From assembly GCA_035946955.1 (NCBI GenBank), contig DASYYE010000455.1, positions 1 to 25,427 of the forward strand: a stretch of 25,427 nucleotides of DNA. Reading direction: 5' to 3'. The notes below the pieces were generated by a model, which had not been told where the DNA came from, did not search any database, and was given only the letters and a program-made list of their open reading frames with translations. Positions 12,160-18,575 of the stretch are shown here, one piece after another. Origin of the DNA: DASYYE01 sp035946955 (lineage in GTDB: Bacteria > Actinomycetota > Actinomycetes > Streptosporangiales > Streptosporangiaceae). Both the position numbers and the translations under genes were made by a program. The number at the start of each line of letters is the position of its first letter. The stretch's first letter is position 1.

Positions 12160-12851
12160 GGGAGCGGCTCAGCGGCCTCTCGGCGCCACGTGTCGTCGGC
12201 TGGCTGGCACTGGCGGGCGTGTCCCTGATCGCCGGGGTCGCGTCCTACTTCCACGCGCTGGCGGTCGTCCGCGCCGCGGGCGCCACACCGCCCGTGTCGT
12301 ACCTGGAGCCAGCACTGGCGGACCTTGTCATCCTCGGCGCCTCGTCGGACCTGCTGGCCGCCTCACGCGCCCACGCGGAGCGGCCGAAGCTGACGATGGT
12401 GTCGCTGGGTGTCGGGGTGGTGGTCACGCTCGCGATGAACATCGCCGCCGTGGACCCCGGCGGGGTGCCGAAGTGGCTGGTTGACGGGTGGCCAGCGCTG
12501 GCGTTCACCCTCGCACTTGAGTCCCTGGTGGGGCTCGTGAGGCGCGGCCGGGGCGGTGAGAGCACTGCTCCTGCCCCGGCCGCCCCGGTGGCCCAGACGG
12601 TGACTGTCGGATGTGGTCACGGGGTGGCGGAGACCATGGACGAACGCATCCTCGACGCCTTCTTCCACCAGCGTGACTGCCTCGGCGCGGCACCCTCCTA
12701 CCGGGACCTTGGGCGGGCGTTCGGCATCCACCACGACACCTGTGGCCAGGTGGTCAAGGCCGCACTTGGAGACCCCCCGGCTGCCGCAGCGTTCCCCGGT
12801 GACGCAGCGTCGGCCGGGGCCAGTCCCAACGGGGTGGCCGCGCATGGCTGA
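12156..12851 (+). CDS. DUF2637 (SpdB-like) membrane protein with C-terminal HTH, 231 aa
   Basis: GTG at 12156 follows AGGAGG and overlaps the previous stop (GTGTGA). About four hydrophobic segments occupy residues 12-120 (VVGWLALAGVSLIAGVASYF, LADLVILGASSDLLAAS, LTMVSLGVGVVVTLAMNIAA, LAFTLALESLVGLV), the DUF2637 layout found beside Tra/FtsK genes of Streptomyces plasmids and integrative conjugative elements, where related Spd proteins assist plasmid spread. After a Pro/Ala linker, residues 165-205 look like an HTH (RDLGRAFGIHHDTCGQVVKAAL). An inner-membrane protein with a cytoplasmic DNA-binding end is likely. Confidence 0.8.
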   Translation: MRERLSGLSAPRVVGWLALAGVSLIAGVASYFHALAVVRAAGATPPVSYLEPALADLVILGASSDLLAASRAHAERPKLTMVSLGVGVVVTLAMNIAAVDPGGVPKWLVDGWPALAFTLALESLVGLVRRGRGGESTAPAPAAPVAQTVTVGCGHGVAETMDERILDAFFHQRDCLGAAPSYRDLGRAFGIHHDTCGQVVKAALGDPPAAAAFPGDAASAGASPNGVAAHG

Positions 12852-13437
12852 GCGGTGGCGGAAGGTGCGGCGGGCCGCCGGGTACAAGGTGTCCAGCGAG
12901 GGCCGGGTGCGCTCGGTGGACCGCGTGCTGGCCGACGGCAGGCGGGCCGGCGGCAAGGTGCTGAAACCGGCTCTTACGCATAACGGCTATCTGAAGGTGG
13001 TCCTGAGGCAGAACGGCCGCAGCGTCAACATGCCTGTCCATCAACTCGTAGTCGAGGCCTTCCATGGCCCGATCCCTGAAGGCATGGAGGTGCGGCACCT
13101 TAATGGCAACCGGCGCGATAACCGAGTAGAGAACCTGCGTGCTGGCACGAAGGCTGAGAACACCCTGGACAGCCTCATGCATGGCACCAAGGCGAAGAAG
13201 TTGACCAGCGCGCTGGTACTTGAGATCCGCGAACGGTACGCGGACCGTTCGCTGACGCAGCGTGCGCTAGCCGAGCAGTACGGCGTCAGCCGGGAAACGG
13301 TCGGCCTTGTACTTCGGGGCAAGACGTGGAGGCACCTGGAAGGTGCTGGAACGGGACAACAGAAAGAGGAGGTAGGACAGCAGCGCCAACATCGTGCGCA
13401 AGAAGCTGCGACACCTGGGACAGGTGACCAGCGCTGA
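12844..13437 (+). CDS. NUMOD4/HNH homing-type endonuclease, 197 aa
   Basis: ATG at 12844 overlaps the DUF2637 stop by 8 nt. The order is classical for free-standing HNH homing enzymes: a NUMOD4-like head (AAGYKVSSEGRVRSVDR, residues 11-27), an HNH core (VHQLVVEAFHG with H66; VRHLNGNRRDNRVENL with H85, N87, N93, N97), and a C-terminal HTH (TQRALAEQYGVSRETVGLVL, 138-157). It nicks or cuts DNA and spreads its own gene. Its stop overlaps the FtsK-type start (TGATG), so the insertion kept translational coupling. The last 30 residues are low-complexity. Codon and base use looks somewhat less GC-rich than the neighbours. Confidence 0.88.
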   Translation: MAERWRKVRRAAGYKVSSEGRVRSVDRVLADGRRAGGKVLKPALTHNGYLKVVLRQNGRSVNMPVHQLVVEAFHGPIPEGMEVRHLNGNRRDNRVENLRAGTKAENTLDSLMHGTKAKKLTSALVLEIRERYADRSLTQRALAEQYGVSRETVGLVLRGKTWRHLEGAGTGQQKEEVGQQRQHRAQEAATPGTGDQR

Positions 13438-15116
13438 TGGCAGAGGTTCTGGCGGGCGCTGTCCTAGTCGTCGTCCTGGTGGGCTACTGGGTGGCCAGGG
13501 CGCACCGGCGCCTGTCGCAGGTGTGGTTCCTCGGTGTCGCATGGCGGTTCCTGTCTGGGCACCGTGACGATGGCAGGCCGGGCCGGCTGCGGCGGGCAGG
13601 GTGGCGCTGCGGGGCTGCGGTGATGTCCGTGGCACTGGCGGCCGGGTGGGTGACGGACCCGCAGGTCACCGCCATAGTCCTGGGGTTCGTGGCGGTTTGC
13701 GGCCTGGTTTTGTCCGCTGTCTTGTCCTGGCGGTGGGCACGCCAGTGGAAGCACCGGCGCGTGTGGCTGCGCCCGCTGCACCTGGCCGCGCACGAGCTCG
13801 CGCAGGTGGACCGGCGCCGGGCGCCGCACGCGTGGCTCCAGGTCGAGCCGGACCGCTCAGCCGCGCGGCTGGCGCTCCCCGCCGGGTGGTCCGCCGACGA
13901 CAGGGACAAGAAGCTGCTGGTGCAGACGGCCACGGAGAAGCTGGGGATCGAGGCGCCGGAGGTGTCGTGGCGGCTGGCCGGGCCGAGGCCGCTGCTGATG
14001 CTGGCCGCGTCCCAGCCGCCACCCGCCCGTGTCACCCTGGCCGACGTGCTCGCGGCGGTCGACCGGGCCCGCGAGGACGAGCCCGTGTGGGGGCTGGGCA
14101 AGAAGTCCGCGGTCGTCGCCTCGTCGCTGTCGGGCGACTCCCCCCACCTGGGGCTGTCGATGGGCTCCGGCGCGGGGAAGTCCGTCACGGCGCGGGCACT
14201 CGCCGCGCAGATGCTCTACAAGGGCTGCGTCGTCCTGGTCCTGGACTACAAGATGATCTCCCACCAGTGGGCGCAGGGCCTGCCCAACGTGGTGATAGCG
14301 CGCAGGCCGCACGAGATCCACGAGGCGCTGATCTGGCTCGGTGGCGAGGTGGACCGGCGCAATGAGGTTGCCTTGGCCGGCGCCGACCTCGACGGCAACG
14401 TCCACGCCGTCGTCGGCTCGCGGATCATCGTCATCTGCGAAGAGCTGAACGCCACCATGTCCAAGCTCCGCGCCTACTGGCGGGGACTGCGGAACGAGGA
14501 CCGGTCGCTGCCGCAGCGGTCACCGGCGCTGGAGGCGCTGGACGCGGTGAACCTGATGGGCCGCCAGGTGCTGGTGAACCTCGTCTACATGGGGCAGCGG
14601 CTGTCCGTGAAGGCGGTCGGCGGTGATGGGGACGCGCGTGAGTCGATCGGCGTGATCGCGTTCGGCCGGTACACCCCGAGCAACTGGAAGATGCTCGCGG
14701 GCGACCACCCGATGCCGCCGCCGTCGCGGACGCCGGGCCGGATCCAGGTCGTGTCCGACTGTGTGCGTGAGGTCCAGTGCGTGTTCATGACCGCGCGGGA
14801 GGCGCGGGAGCTGGCGGTCGCGGGGGCGGTGGCGGCGCTGCCGCATGACATGCCGGGCGCGGGGGCGGTCCTAGCTGCGACAGCGGCCCGTATCGGCAGT
14901 CCTGACCTGCTGGTGTCCCAGGGACATGCGACACCTGGGCCGCGCCTGGTGACCCTCTCGGAGGCGGTTGGCGAGGGGATCGTGTCGTGCAAGCTGCCCG
15001 CGCTGCGGAAGGCGTCGCAGCGTGACGGGTTCCCGGAGCGGGTGGGGCTGCGGTCGCTGGCTGGCGAGTACAGGGCGGCCGACCTGGCTGAGTGGGATGC
15101 GGTGAGGCGCGAATGA
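13437..15116 (+). CDS. FtsK/SpoIIIE-type DNA-translocase-like ATPase (Tra-like), 559 aa
   Basis: Proteins of this family translocate double-stranded DNA; in mycelial actinomycetes a single such protein (TraB) drives conjugation. Hydrophobic segments at residues 4-20, 57-72 and 76-98 form the membrane anchor. The motor domain has Walker A GSGAGKS (243-249), Walker B VVLVLDYK (265-272) and the further strand RIIVICEELN (329-338). The C-terminal 50 residues (TLSEAVGEGIVSCKLPALRK, then FPERVG and YRAADLAEWD) read as a winged helix, as expected for sequence recognition. Neighbours (GntR, DUF2637, zinc ribbons) are those of transfer operons. Role in transfer is inferred; a phage DNA-handling role is the alternative. 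Confidence 0.82.
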   Translation: MAEVLAGAVLVVVLVGYWVARAHRRLSQVWFLGVAWRFLSGHRDDGRPGRLRRAGWRCGAAVMSVALAAGWVTDPQVTAIVLGFVAVCGLVLSAVLSWRWARQWKHRRVWLRPLHLAAHELAQVDRRRAPHAWLQVEPDRSAARLALPAGWSADDRDKKLLVQTATEKLGIEAPEVSWRLAGPRPLLMLAASQPPPARVTLADVLAAVDRAREDEPVWGLGKKSAVVASSLSGDSPHLGLSMGSGAGKSVTARALAAQMLYKGCVVLVLDYKMISHQWAQGLPNVVIARRPHEIHEALIWLGGEVDRRNEVALAGADLDGNVHAVVGSRIIVICEELNATMSKLRAYWRGLRNEDRSLPQRSPALEALDAVNLMGRQVLVNLVYMGQRLSVKAVGGDGDARESIGVIAFGRYTPSNWKMLAGDHPMPPPSRTPGRIQVVSDCVREVQCVFMTAREARELAVAGAVAALPHDMPGAGAVLAATAARIGSPDLLVSQGHATPGPRLVTLSEAVGEGIVSCKLPALRKASQRDGFPERVGLRSLAGEYRAADLAEWDAVRRE

Positions 15117-15325
15117 GCGGTCACGGGTCAGTGCTGGCGGGCGGCCTGATCGTCGCCGTGTGCGCCGTGGCGGCGGTGGTGTTCGCGGTCAAGTGGCTGC
15201 GCACGCACCAGCTCGGCCCGTGCCGCAAGTGCAAGGGCAGCCGGCGCAACTGGCTGTCGACGGAGAAGAGGTGGGGCCCGTGCCGGGGCTGCGGCGGGAC
15301 GGGCCAGCGAAGGAGGAGGTTCTGA
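15113..15325 (+). CDS. membrane-anchored DnaJ-type zinc-finger protein, 70 aa
   Basis: ATG at 15113 overlaps the ATPase stop as ATGA. One hydrophobic helix (residues 7-28, VLAGGLIVAVCAVAAVVFAV) precedes two CxxC pairs (GPCRKCKGS and GPCRGCGGTG), the DnaJ Cys-rich pattern CxxCxGxG. It probably holds one zinc ion on the cytoplasmic side. Small proteins of this type accompany FtsK/Tra genes in actinomycete elements; function unknown. Confidence 0.7.
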   Translation: MSGHGSVLAGGLIVAVCAVAAVVFAVKWLRTHQLGPCRKCKGSRRNWLSTEKRWGPCRGCGGTGQRRRRF

Positions 15326-15459
15326 TGGGCAAGAAGAGCGACTGGCTGAACAGCGCGCCAGCAGGGACGAAGCCGTGCGGGACTTGCGGCGGTTCCGGGT
15401 GGGATCCGAAGAAGGGTGCCCCGGATACGTGCCCGTCGTGCCGTGGGTTCGGTTACTGA
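15325..15459 (+). CDS. DnaJ-type zinc-finger micro-protein, 44 aa
   Basis: ATG at 15325 overlaps the previous stop (TGATG) and is preceded by GGAGGAGG. It contains PCGTCGGSGWDPKKG followed by TCPSCRGFGY, two CxxCxGxG half-sites making one zinc finger. It is a soluble partner or duplicate of the finger in the preceding gene. A protein or nucleic-acid binding role is likely but unproven. Confidence 0.7.
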   Translation: MGKKSDWLNSAPAGTKPCGTCGGSGWDPKKGAPDTCPSCRGFGY

Positions 15460-15815
15460 TGAGGTGCGAGACGCACTGCCCGCCAGGGTCTGGCGTTGGC
15501 CTGCGCGGTCCCCTGCTGGCCGTGGCCGGGCTCTTCGCGGTGGCCCTGGCGGTGTGGGCGGTGTCGGTGGCGCTGTGGTGGCTGCTGGCCGGTGTTGCGC
15601 TGGTGGCTGCCGTGGTGGCGTCGCTGGTGGTGGTGGCCCGGCGGTCGGCACGGCTGGCCGTGATGTCGTGGCCTGTGCCCCCTGCCGTGTCTCGGATGAT
15701 GTTGGAAAACAAGAAGCCCGCAGCCATCACCGCAGCCCAGCGGCGTGCGCTGCCCGCTGCGCGGCCGGTGGCCGTGGGTGTCGTGGTCCGCGACGGTGAG
15801 AGGATCGGGCGATGA
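15459..15815 (+). CDS. putative membrane protein, 118 aa
   Basis: ATG at 15459 overlaps the preceding stop (TGATG). Residues 18-65 form two adjacent membrane helices (LLAVAGLFAVALAVWAVSVA and LAGVALVAAVVASLVVVARR). A short cytoplasmic tail follows, with VPPAVSRMMLENKKPAAIT and a basic end. Unrecognised family; Spd-like role is possible from its position. Confidence 0.6.
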   Translation: MRCETHCPPGSGVGLRGPLLAVAGLFAVALAVWAVSVALWWLLAGVALVAAVVASLVVVARRSARLAVMSWPVPPAVSRMMLENKKPAAITAAQRRALPAARPVAVGVVVRDGERIGR

Positions 15816-16108
15816 GCGAACCTTGCTGCGACCTGCACGGGCGCAACTGCGAGCCACCAGGCGACCTGTGCTGTGGAGAGTGCACCGAGGCGAACCACCC
15901 GAACCACCCGCGCGGCGAGCGGTGCTCCAGCCCGGACGTGTCCAACATGCAGGTGGTTGGCAAGCGCGGAGATACCGTCGTGGTCACGTTCCCGAAGCAG
16001 GTCATGAGCAGGCAGGCTGCCCTGGTGCACGCCGCGTGGCTCGTTAGCGTGGCGGACCCCCTCGGTGACGAGTTCCCGGCCATCCTGGCCGCCGTCCAGG
16101 GCGCCTAG
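15812..16108 (+). CDS. protein with N-terminal Cys cluster, 98 aa
   Basis: ATG at 15812 overlaps the preceding stop (ATGA). The first 38 residues hold seven cysteines (CCDLHGRNCEPPGDLCCGEC, then C38) and several histidines, a likely zinc site. The second half is an ordinary folded domain (DTVVVTFPKQVMSRQAALV and LGDEFPAILAAVQ). Not assignable to a family by eye. Confidence 0.65.
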   Translation: MSEPCCDLHGRNCEPPGDLCCGECTEANHPNHPRGERCSSPDVSNMQVVGKRGDTVVVTFPKQVMSRQAALVHAAWLVSVADPLGDEFPAILAAVQGA

Positions 16109-16281
16109 TGGGCGGCTGCCGTCAGGAACTCTGCCCGTACTGGCCCGGTGAAGGCTGCATGCGGGGAGTGATGCCATGCGACGACGCGGCCTGCCCGGAG
16201 AGCCACATGGACAGTGGCGACCACAGCGCCAGCTACGAGGACGGCGGTATGTGCGAGTGGTGCGGCGAAGTGGCGCCGTGA
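16108..16281 (+). CDS. Cys-rich small protein, 57 aa
   Basis: GTG at 16108 overlaps the preceding stop (TAGTG). The translation contains seven cysteines (C4, C9, C17, C24, C29, C49, C52), with MCEWCGE at the end forming a CxxC. H33 and H39 may add ligands. It is the last gene of the operon and continues the run of putative zinc proteins. The frame is supported by coupling and by cysteine spacing, not by homology. Confidence 0.55.
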   Translation: MGGCRQELCPYWPGEGCMRGVMPCDDAACPESHMDSGDHSASYEDGGMCEWCGEVAP

Positions 16282-16295
16282 AGGTGCCCGTGGTT

Positions 16296-16317
16296 GCAGG
16301 CCGGGGGCCACGCCTGC
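16296..16317 (+). terminator. possible terminator of the plus-strand operon
   Basis: GCAGGC (16296-16301) pairs with GCCTGC (16312-16317) around a GC-rich 10-nt loop, 14 nt after the last stop. A smaller hairpin CTTGG-CAA-CCAAG follows at 16335-16347. Neither has a T-run, so the assignment is tentative. Confidence 0.35.
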
Positions 16318-16381
16318 CGGAGCCGACCCGGGACCTTGGCAACCAAGCCAGTCGCCAAACGGCGCCAGATTCTACTGGCCG

Positions 16382-16455
16382 TGGCGCGAGCAGGATTTGA
16401 ACCTGCGACCTCTGGGTTATGAGCCCAGCGAGCTGCCGAACTGCTCCACCGCGCT
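16382..16455 (-). tRNA. tRNA-Met(CAT) with initiator (fMet) features
   Basis: On the minus strand a full cloverleaf of 74 nt is visible: acceptor AGCGCGG/TCGCGCC, D-arm GAGC-AGTTCGGCA-GCTC, anticodon arm CTGGG-CTCATAA-CCCAG, variable AGGTC, T-arm GCAGG-TTCAAAT-CCTGC, discriminator A. Initiator hallmarks are all present: no Watson-Crick pair at 1:72 (A:C), purine 11:pyrimidine 24 (A:T), and three consecutive G:C pairs at the base of the anticodon loop. CCA is not encoded. The usual bacterial initiator mismatch is C1:A72, so A1:C72 is unusual. Confidence 0.85.
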
Positions 16456-16626
16456 ACCTAGATTCTAGGGCGTAACCTGCTGCCACCGGGGAGTGCGCCC
16501 CGATCCAGGCTGGGGCGCACGGGAGCCTGGATGGTGAGCCCCGGAGTAAGCGGCCCCGTCGAGGGAAGTAGCGAGCCCTCCCGGTCCGGAGTTAACCGCC
16601 CGGCGGTGAGCAGGCGGGGCCTCTTA
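16456..16626. other. non-coding interval between tRNA and the lysis genes
   Basis: No plausible gene is seen. It holds a short palindrome CCTAGA-T-TCTAGG (16457-16469) at the tRNA 5' flank, the strong hairpin at 16493-16520, and ACCGCC-C-GGCGGT close to the endolysin stop. Confidence 0.6.
16493..16520 (-). terminator. hairpin terminator downstream of the late (lysis) genes
   Basis: GTGCGCCCC (16493-16501) and GGGGCGCAC (16512-16520) form a perfect 9-bp stem with a 10-nt loop. It lies about 106 nt past the endolysin stop in the direction of late transcription. There is no strong T-run, which is usual for high-GC actinobacteria. Confidence 0.55.
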
Positions 16627-17346
16627 CTAGCTCCAGGTCTTCCCGCCGTCCGCCGAGGTGACCGCCCGGCCGGCGAAGCCGCCAGTTGCCCCTGCGATGA
16701 CGAGGTATCCGTCCGTCTGCGCGGGCGGAGGCGGCGACGCACCAACCTTCCACTGGCCGAAGTCCGCCCGCTCCGGCGTGTCCAGGTCCACCGCGCCACC
16801 CAGCGCCGTCTGGCCGCCCTGGCGCAGGCACGCACGCGGGTCCCACTGCCCGCCCGACCACGCCACCGTCTGGAACGCCCACGACGCCAGCCCCGCGTTC
16901 AGCACCCGGCTGACCGCCCAGTAGCCGCCGTAGACACCCACGTTCGGCCCCATCTCCGCGTGGAGCGCCTGGAAGTACTCCCCGACCGGGCCGAGCTTCG
17001 CCAGCGGGTCCTTTACCGCAGGGGCGTAGTCGGGGATGTCGAAGTCCACCGCGAAGTAGACCGGGCGCCCGTCGGGCATCCCCACCTCGCGGCGCTGCGC
17101 CCGGGCGACCTCGACGTCCCTGGCGGCCTGCGCGGCACCCCCGGTGGCCTGACTGGCGCCGTACTCGAAGATGGTGAAGATGGAGATGCCAGCGTCCGAG
17201 AGGAGCTTCGCCTCGGCGGCGGTGAGGTCCTTGCCGTCGTTCGTGGCGTCCTGGCCGAAGTAGCGGCCGACCGCGCCGACCCCGGCGGCCTGGAGCTGGG
17301 CGATGGTGGGGTGGCTGAACGCGTAGTCGGCGACGACGATGTTCAT
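16627..17346 (-). CDS. DUF1906 glycoside-hydrolase-like endolysin candidate, 239 aa
   Basis: ATG at 17346 follows TAGGAGG, an excellent ribosome site. Residues 4-198 match the DUF1906 (Rv2525c-like, TIM-barrel) domain: VVADYAFSHPTIAQLQAAGV, GAVGRYFG, LLSDAGISIFTIFEYG, PVYFAVDFD (97-103), GVYGGYW, then the final strand with DFGQWK. In actinophages this domain is frequently the lysis enzyme acting on peptidoglycan or cell-wall polysaccharide. After a Pro linker the C-terminus ends SADGGKTWS, a single Asp-box-like motif. It is the last late gene, following two membrane proteins that could supply holin function. Confidence 0.8.
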   Translation of the reverse strand: MNIVVADYAFSHPTIAQLQAAGVGAVGRYFGQDATNDGKDLTAAEAKLLSDAGISIFTIFEYGASQATGGAAQAARDVEVARAQRREVGMPDGRPVYFAVDFDIPDYAPAVKDPLAKLGPVGEYFQALHAEMGPNVGVYGGYWAVSRVLNAGLASWAFQTVAWSGGQWDPRACLRQGGQTALGGAVDLDTPERADFGQWKVGASPPPPAQTDGYLVIAGATGGFAGRAVTSADGGKTWS

Positions 17347-17357
17347 GGTCAGGCCTC

Positions 17358-17711
17358 CTAGTCCGGGGGCAGGTGGTAGAACCTGGCCCACTTCACAAAC
17401 GACGGCGACGGGCGCGCCAGCCGGCCGGGGCAGCCCAGCCCACGCCACGCCGCACGCGAGTCCGCGACGATCTTCACACCCAGCAGCGACGCCTGCCCCG
17501 TGGCCGGGTTGATGCTGATCGGGACGCCGCTGAGGTCATAGTCGAACTTGCACTGCGCCTCACTGGCGTGCCCAACCGCCTGGACGGTGTGCCGCACCGC
17601 CTGCACCTGGAGGTAGGTGGCCACCAGGTTCGCGCCACCAGTGAGCAGCGTCAGCAGCAGCAGCCCCACCGCCGCGTACCGGGCACCCCGGGTCATGGTC
17701 AGGTCAGGCAC
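17358..17711 (-). CDS. single-pass membrane protein of the lysis cassette, 117 aa
   Basis: GTG at 17711 overlaps the DUF2746 stop and has GGGAGAAG upstream; ATG at 17696 is an alternative. Residues 12-34 are a membrane helix (YAAVGLLLLTLLTGGANLVA). The rest is an outside domain with C54 and C94 and the segment ISINPATGQASLLGVKIVADSRAAWRGLGC. Sits between DUF2746 and the endolysin, so it may assist lysis; family unknown. Confidence 0.65.
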   Translation of the reverse strand: MPDLTMTRGARYAAVGLLLLTLLTGGANLVATYLQVQAVRHTVQAVGHASEAQCKFDYDLSGVPISINPATGQASLLGVKIVADSRAAWRGLGCPGRLARPSPSFVKWARFYHLPPD

Positions 17712-18084
17712 CGTTCTTCTCCCTCTTCTCCCGCTCCCGCTCGATCTGCTCGACACGGCCCGCGAGCCTCGTCATCTGCGTCCGCACGGCGGCCACGTCG
17801 GACGCGGTGCGGTGCACCACGTCCCGCAGCGAATGGCCGCCATTGGGCTTGGTCTCGGCGCGGACCTCGGCCAGGTCCCGTTCCATCGACGCCAGCCGGG
17901 CCATCACACCCGGGCGGGCGGCGACACCCTCGCGGGCAGGCTCACCGAAGTAGTCGTCGAGGAACCGGGTGGTGCGCACCAGGATCCGCACTGCCCACCG
18001 GGCCGACCAGGCAAGCAGCCCGGCCACCGCGACGGCCAGGGCGGTGAAGGCCGTCAGCCACGCGGCGCTCACAGCGCCCGTCAC
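17704..18084 (-). CDS. DUF2746-type membrane protein (holin-region), 126 aa
   Basis: GTG at 18084 overlaps the upstream stop (GTGA). One membrane helix at residues 9-27 (WLTAFTALAVAVAGLLAWS) is followed by a charged coiled-coil-prone region (MARLASMERDLAEVRAE and MTRLAGRVEQIEREREKREK). The N-terminal TM plus heptad-rich tail is the DUF2746 pattern common near actinophage lysis genes. It may act as holin or in membrane disruption; this is inferred from position. Confidence 0.7.
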   Translation of the reverse strand: MTGAVSAAWLTAFTALAVAVAGLLAWSARWAVRILVRTTRFLDDYFGEPAREGVAARPGVMARLASMERDLAEVRAETKPNGGHSLRDVVHRTASDVAAVRTQMTRLAGRVEQIEREREKREKNGA

Positions 18085-18566
18085 GCGACCCTCCGCACCC
18101 ACAGGAACGACCCCATGCCCACCGTCGTCGCGGTGCCGCTGGAGGAGTTCTGCGCCCACATGAACTGGAGCGACCCAGCCGCCGCGGCCGTGAACAGGAA
18201 CCCGTTCAGCATCACCCCGGCGTTGCAGTTCGACGCCAGCACCGACGCCCACCCGCCCGCGTCGAAGATCCCGACCGTGCCGCCGGTGCTGTTCTGCACC
18301 ACCGTGTAGTCCCCGGACGCGCCCGCGGGGACCGCGAAGTTGTACTTCAGCGCGCCGGAGCCGCCACCGGCGCAGTTGGACAGCACCATCTGCACCTGGT
18401 AGGTCGCGTTCGCGGCCAGCGGCACCACCAGGTCCGGGTCCGCGGTCAGGGTGGTGTTCGAGGTCAGCGACGTCGGCGACGCCTTCCACGCGGTCACGCC
18501 GACCGCGGCGGCCAGCACCGCGGCGGTGACCCGCGCGCCCGCGTAGACCGGCGACGTCGCTGGCAT
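18081..18566 (-). CDS. putative virion-associated beta-sandwich protein, 161 aa
   Basis: ATG at 18566 is preceded by AAGGAGGG, which overlaps the stop of the minor tail gene. After a hydrophobic helix (ARVTAAVLAAAVGVTAW, about residues 11-27), the protein is Thr/Ser/Gly/Asn-rich with alternating strands (YQVQMVLSNCAGG, VPAGASGDYTVVQN, VMLNGFLFTAAAAGSLQFMW), typical of small phage tail or surface-decoration beta-sandwiches. Exact function unknown. Confidence 0.65.
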   Translation of the reverse strand: MPATSPVYAGARVTAAVLAAAVGVTAWKASPTSLTSNTTLTADPDLVVPLAANATYQVQMVLSNCAGGGSGALKYNFAVPAGASGDYTVVQNSTGGTVGIFDAGGWASVLASNCNAGVMLNGFLFTAAAAGSLQFMWAQNSSSGTATTVGMGSFLWVRRVA

Positions 18567-18575
18567 CGTCCCTCC

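Noticed and set aside
12613..12843. N-terminal extension of the HNH gene
   Set aside because: This stretch is the out-of-frame reading of the DUF2637 gene; the NUMOD4 motif begins just after the ATG at 12844.
13437..15116. Housekeeping FtsK/SpoIIIE
   Set aside because: Only 559 aa, no gamma-type domain layout of chromosomal FtsK, and embedded in a GntR/DUF2637 mobile-element operon.
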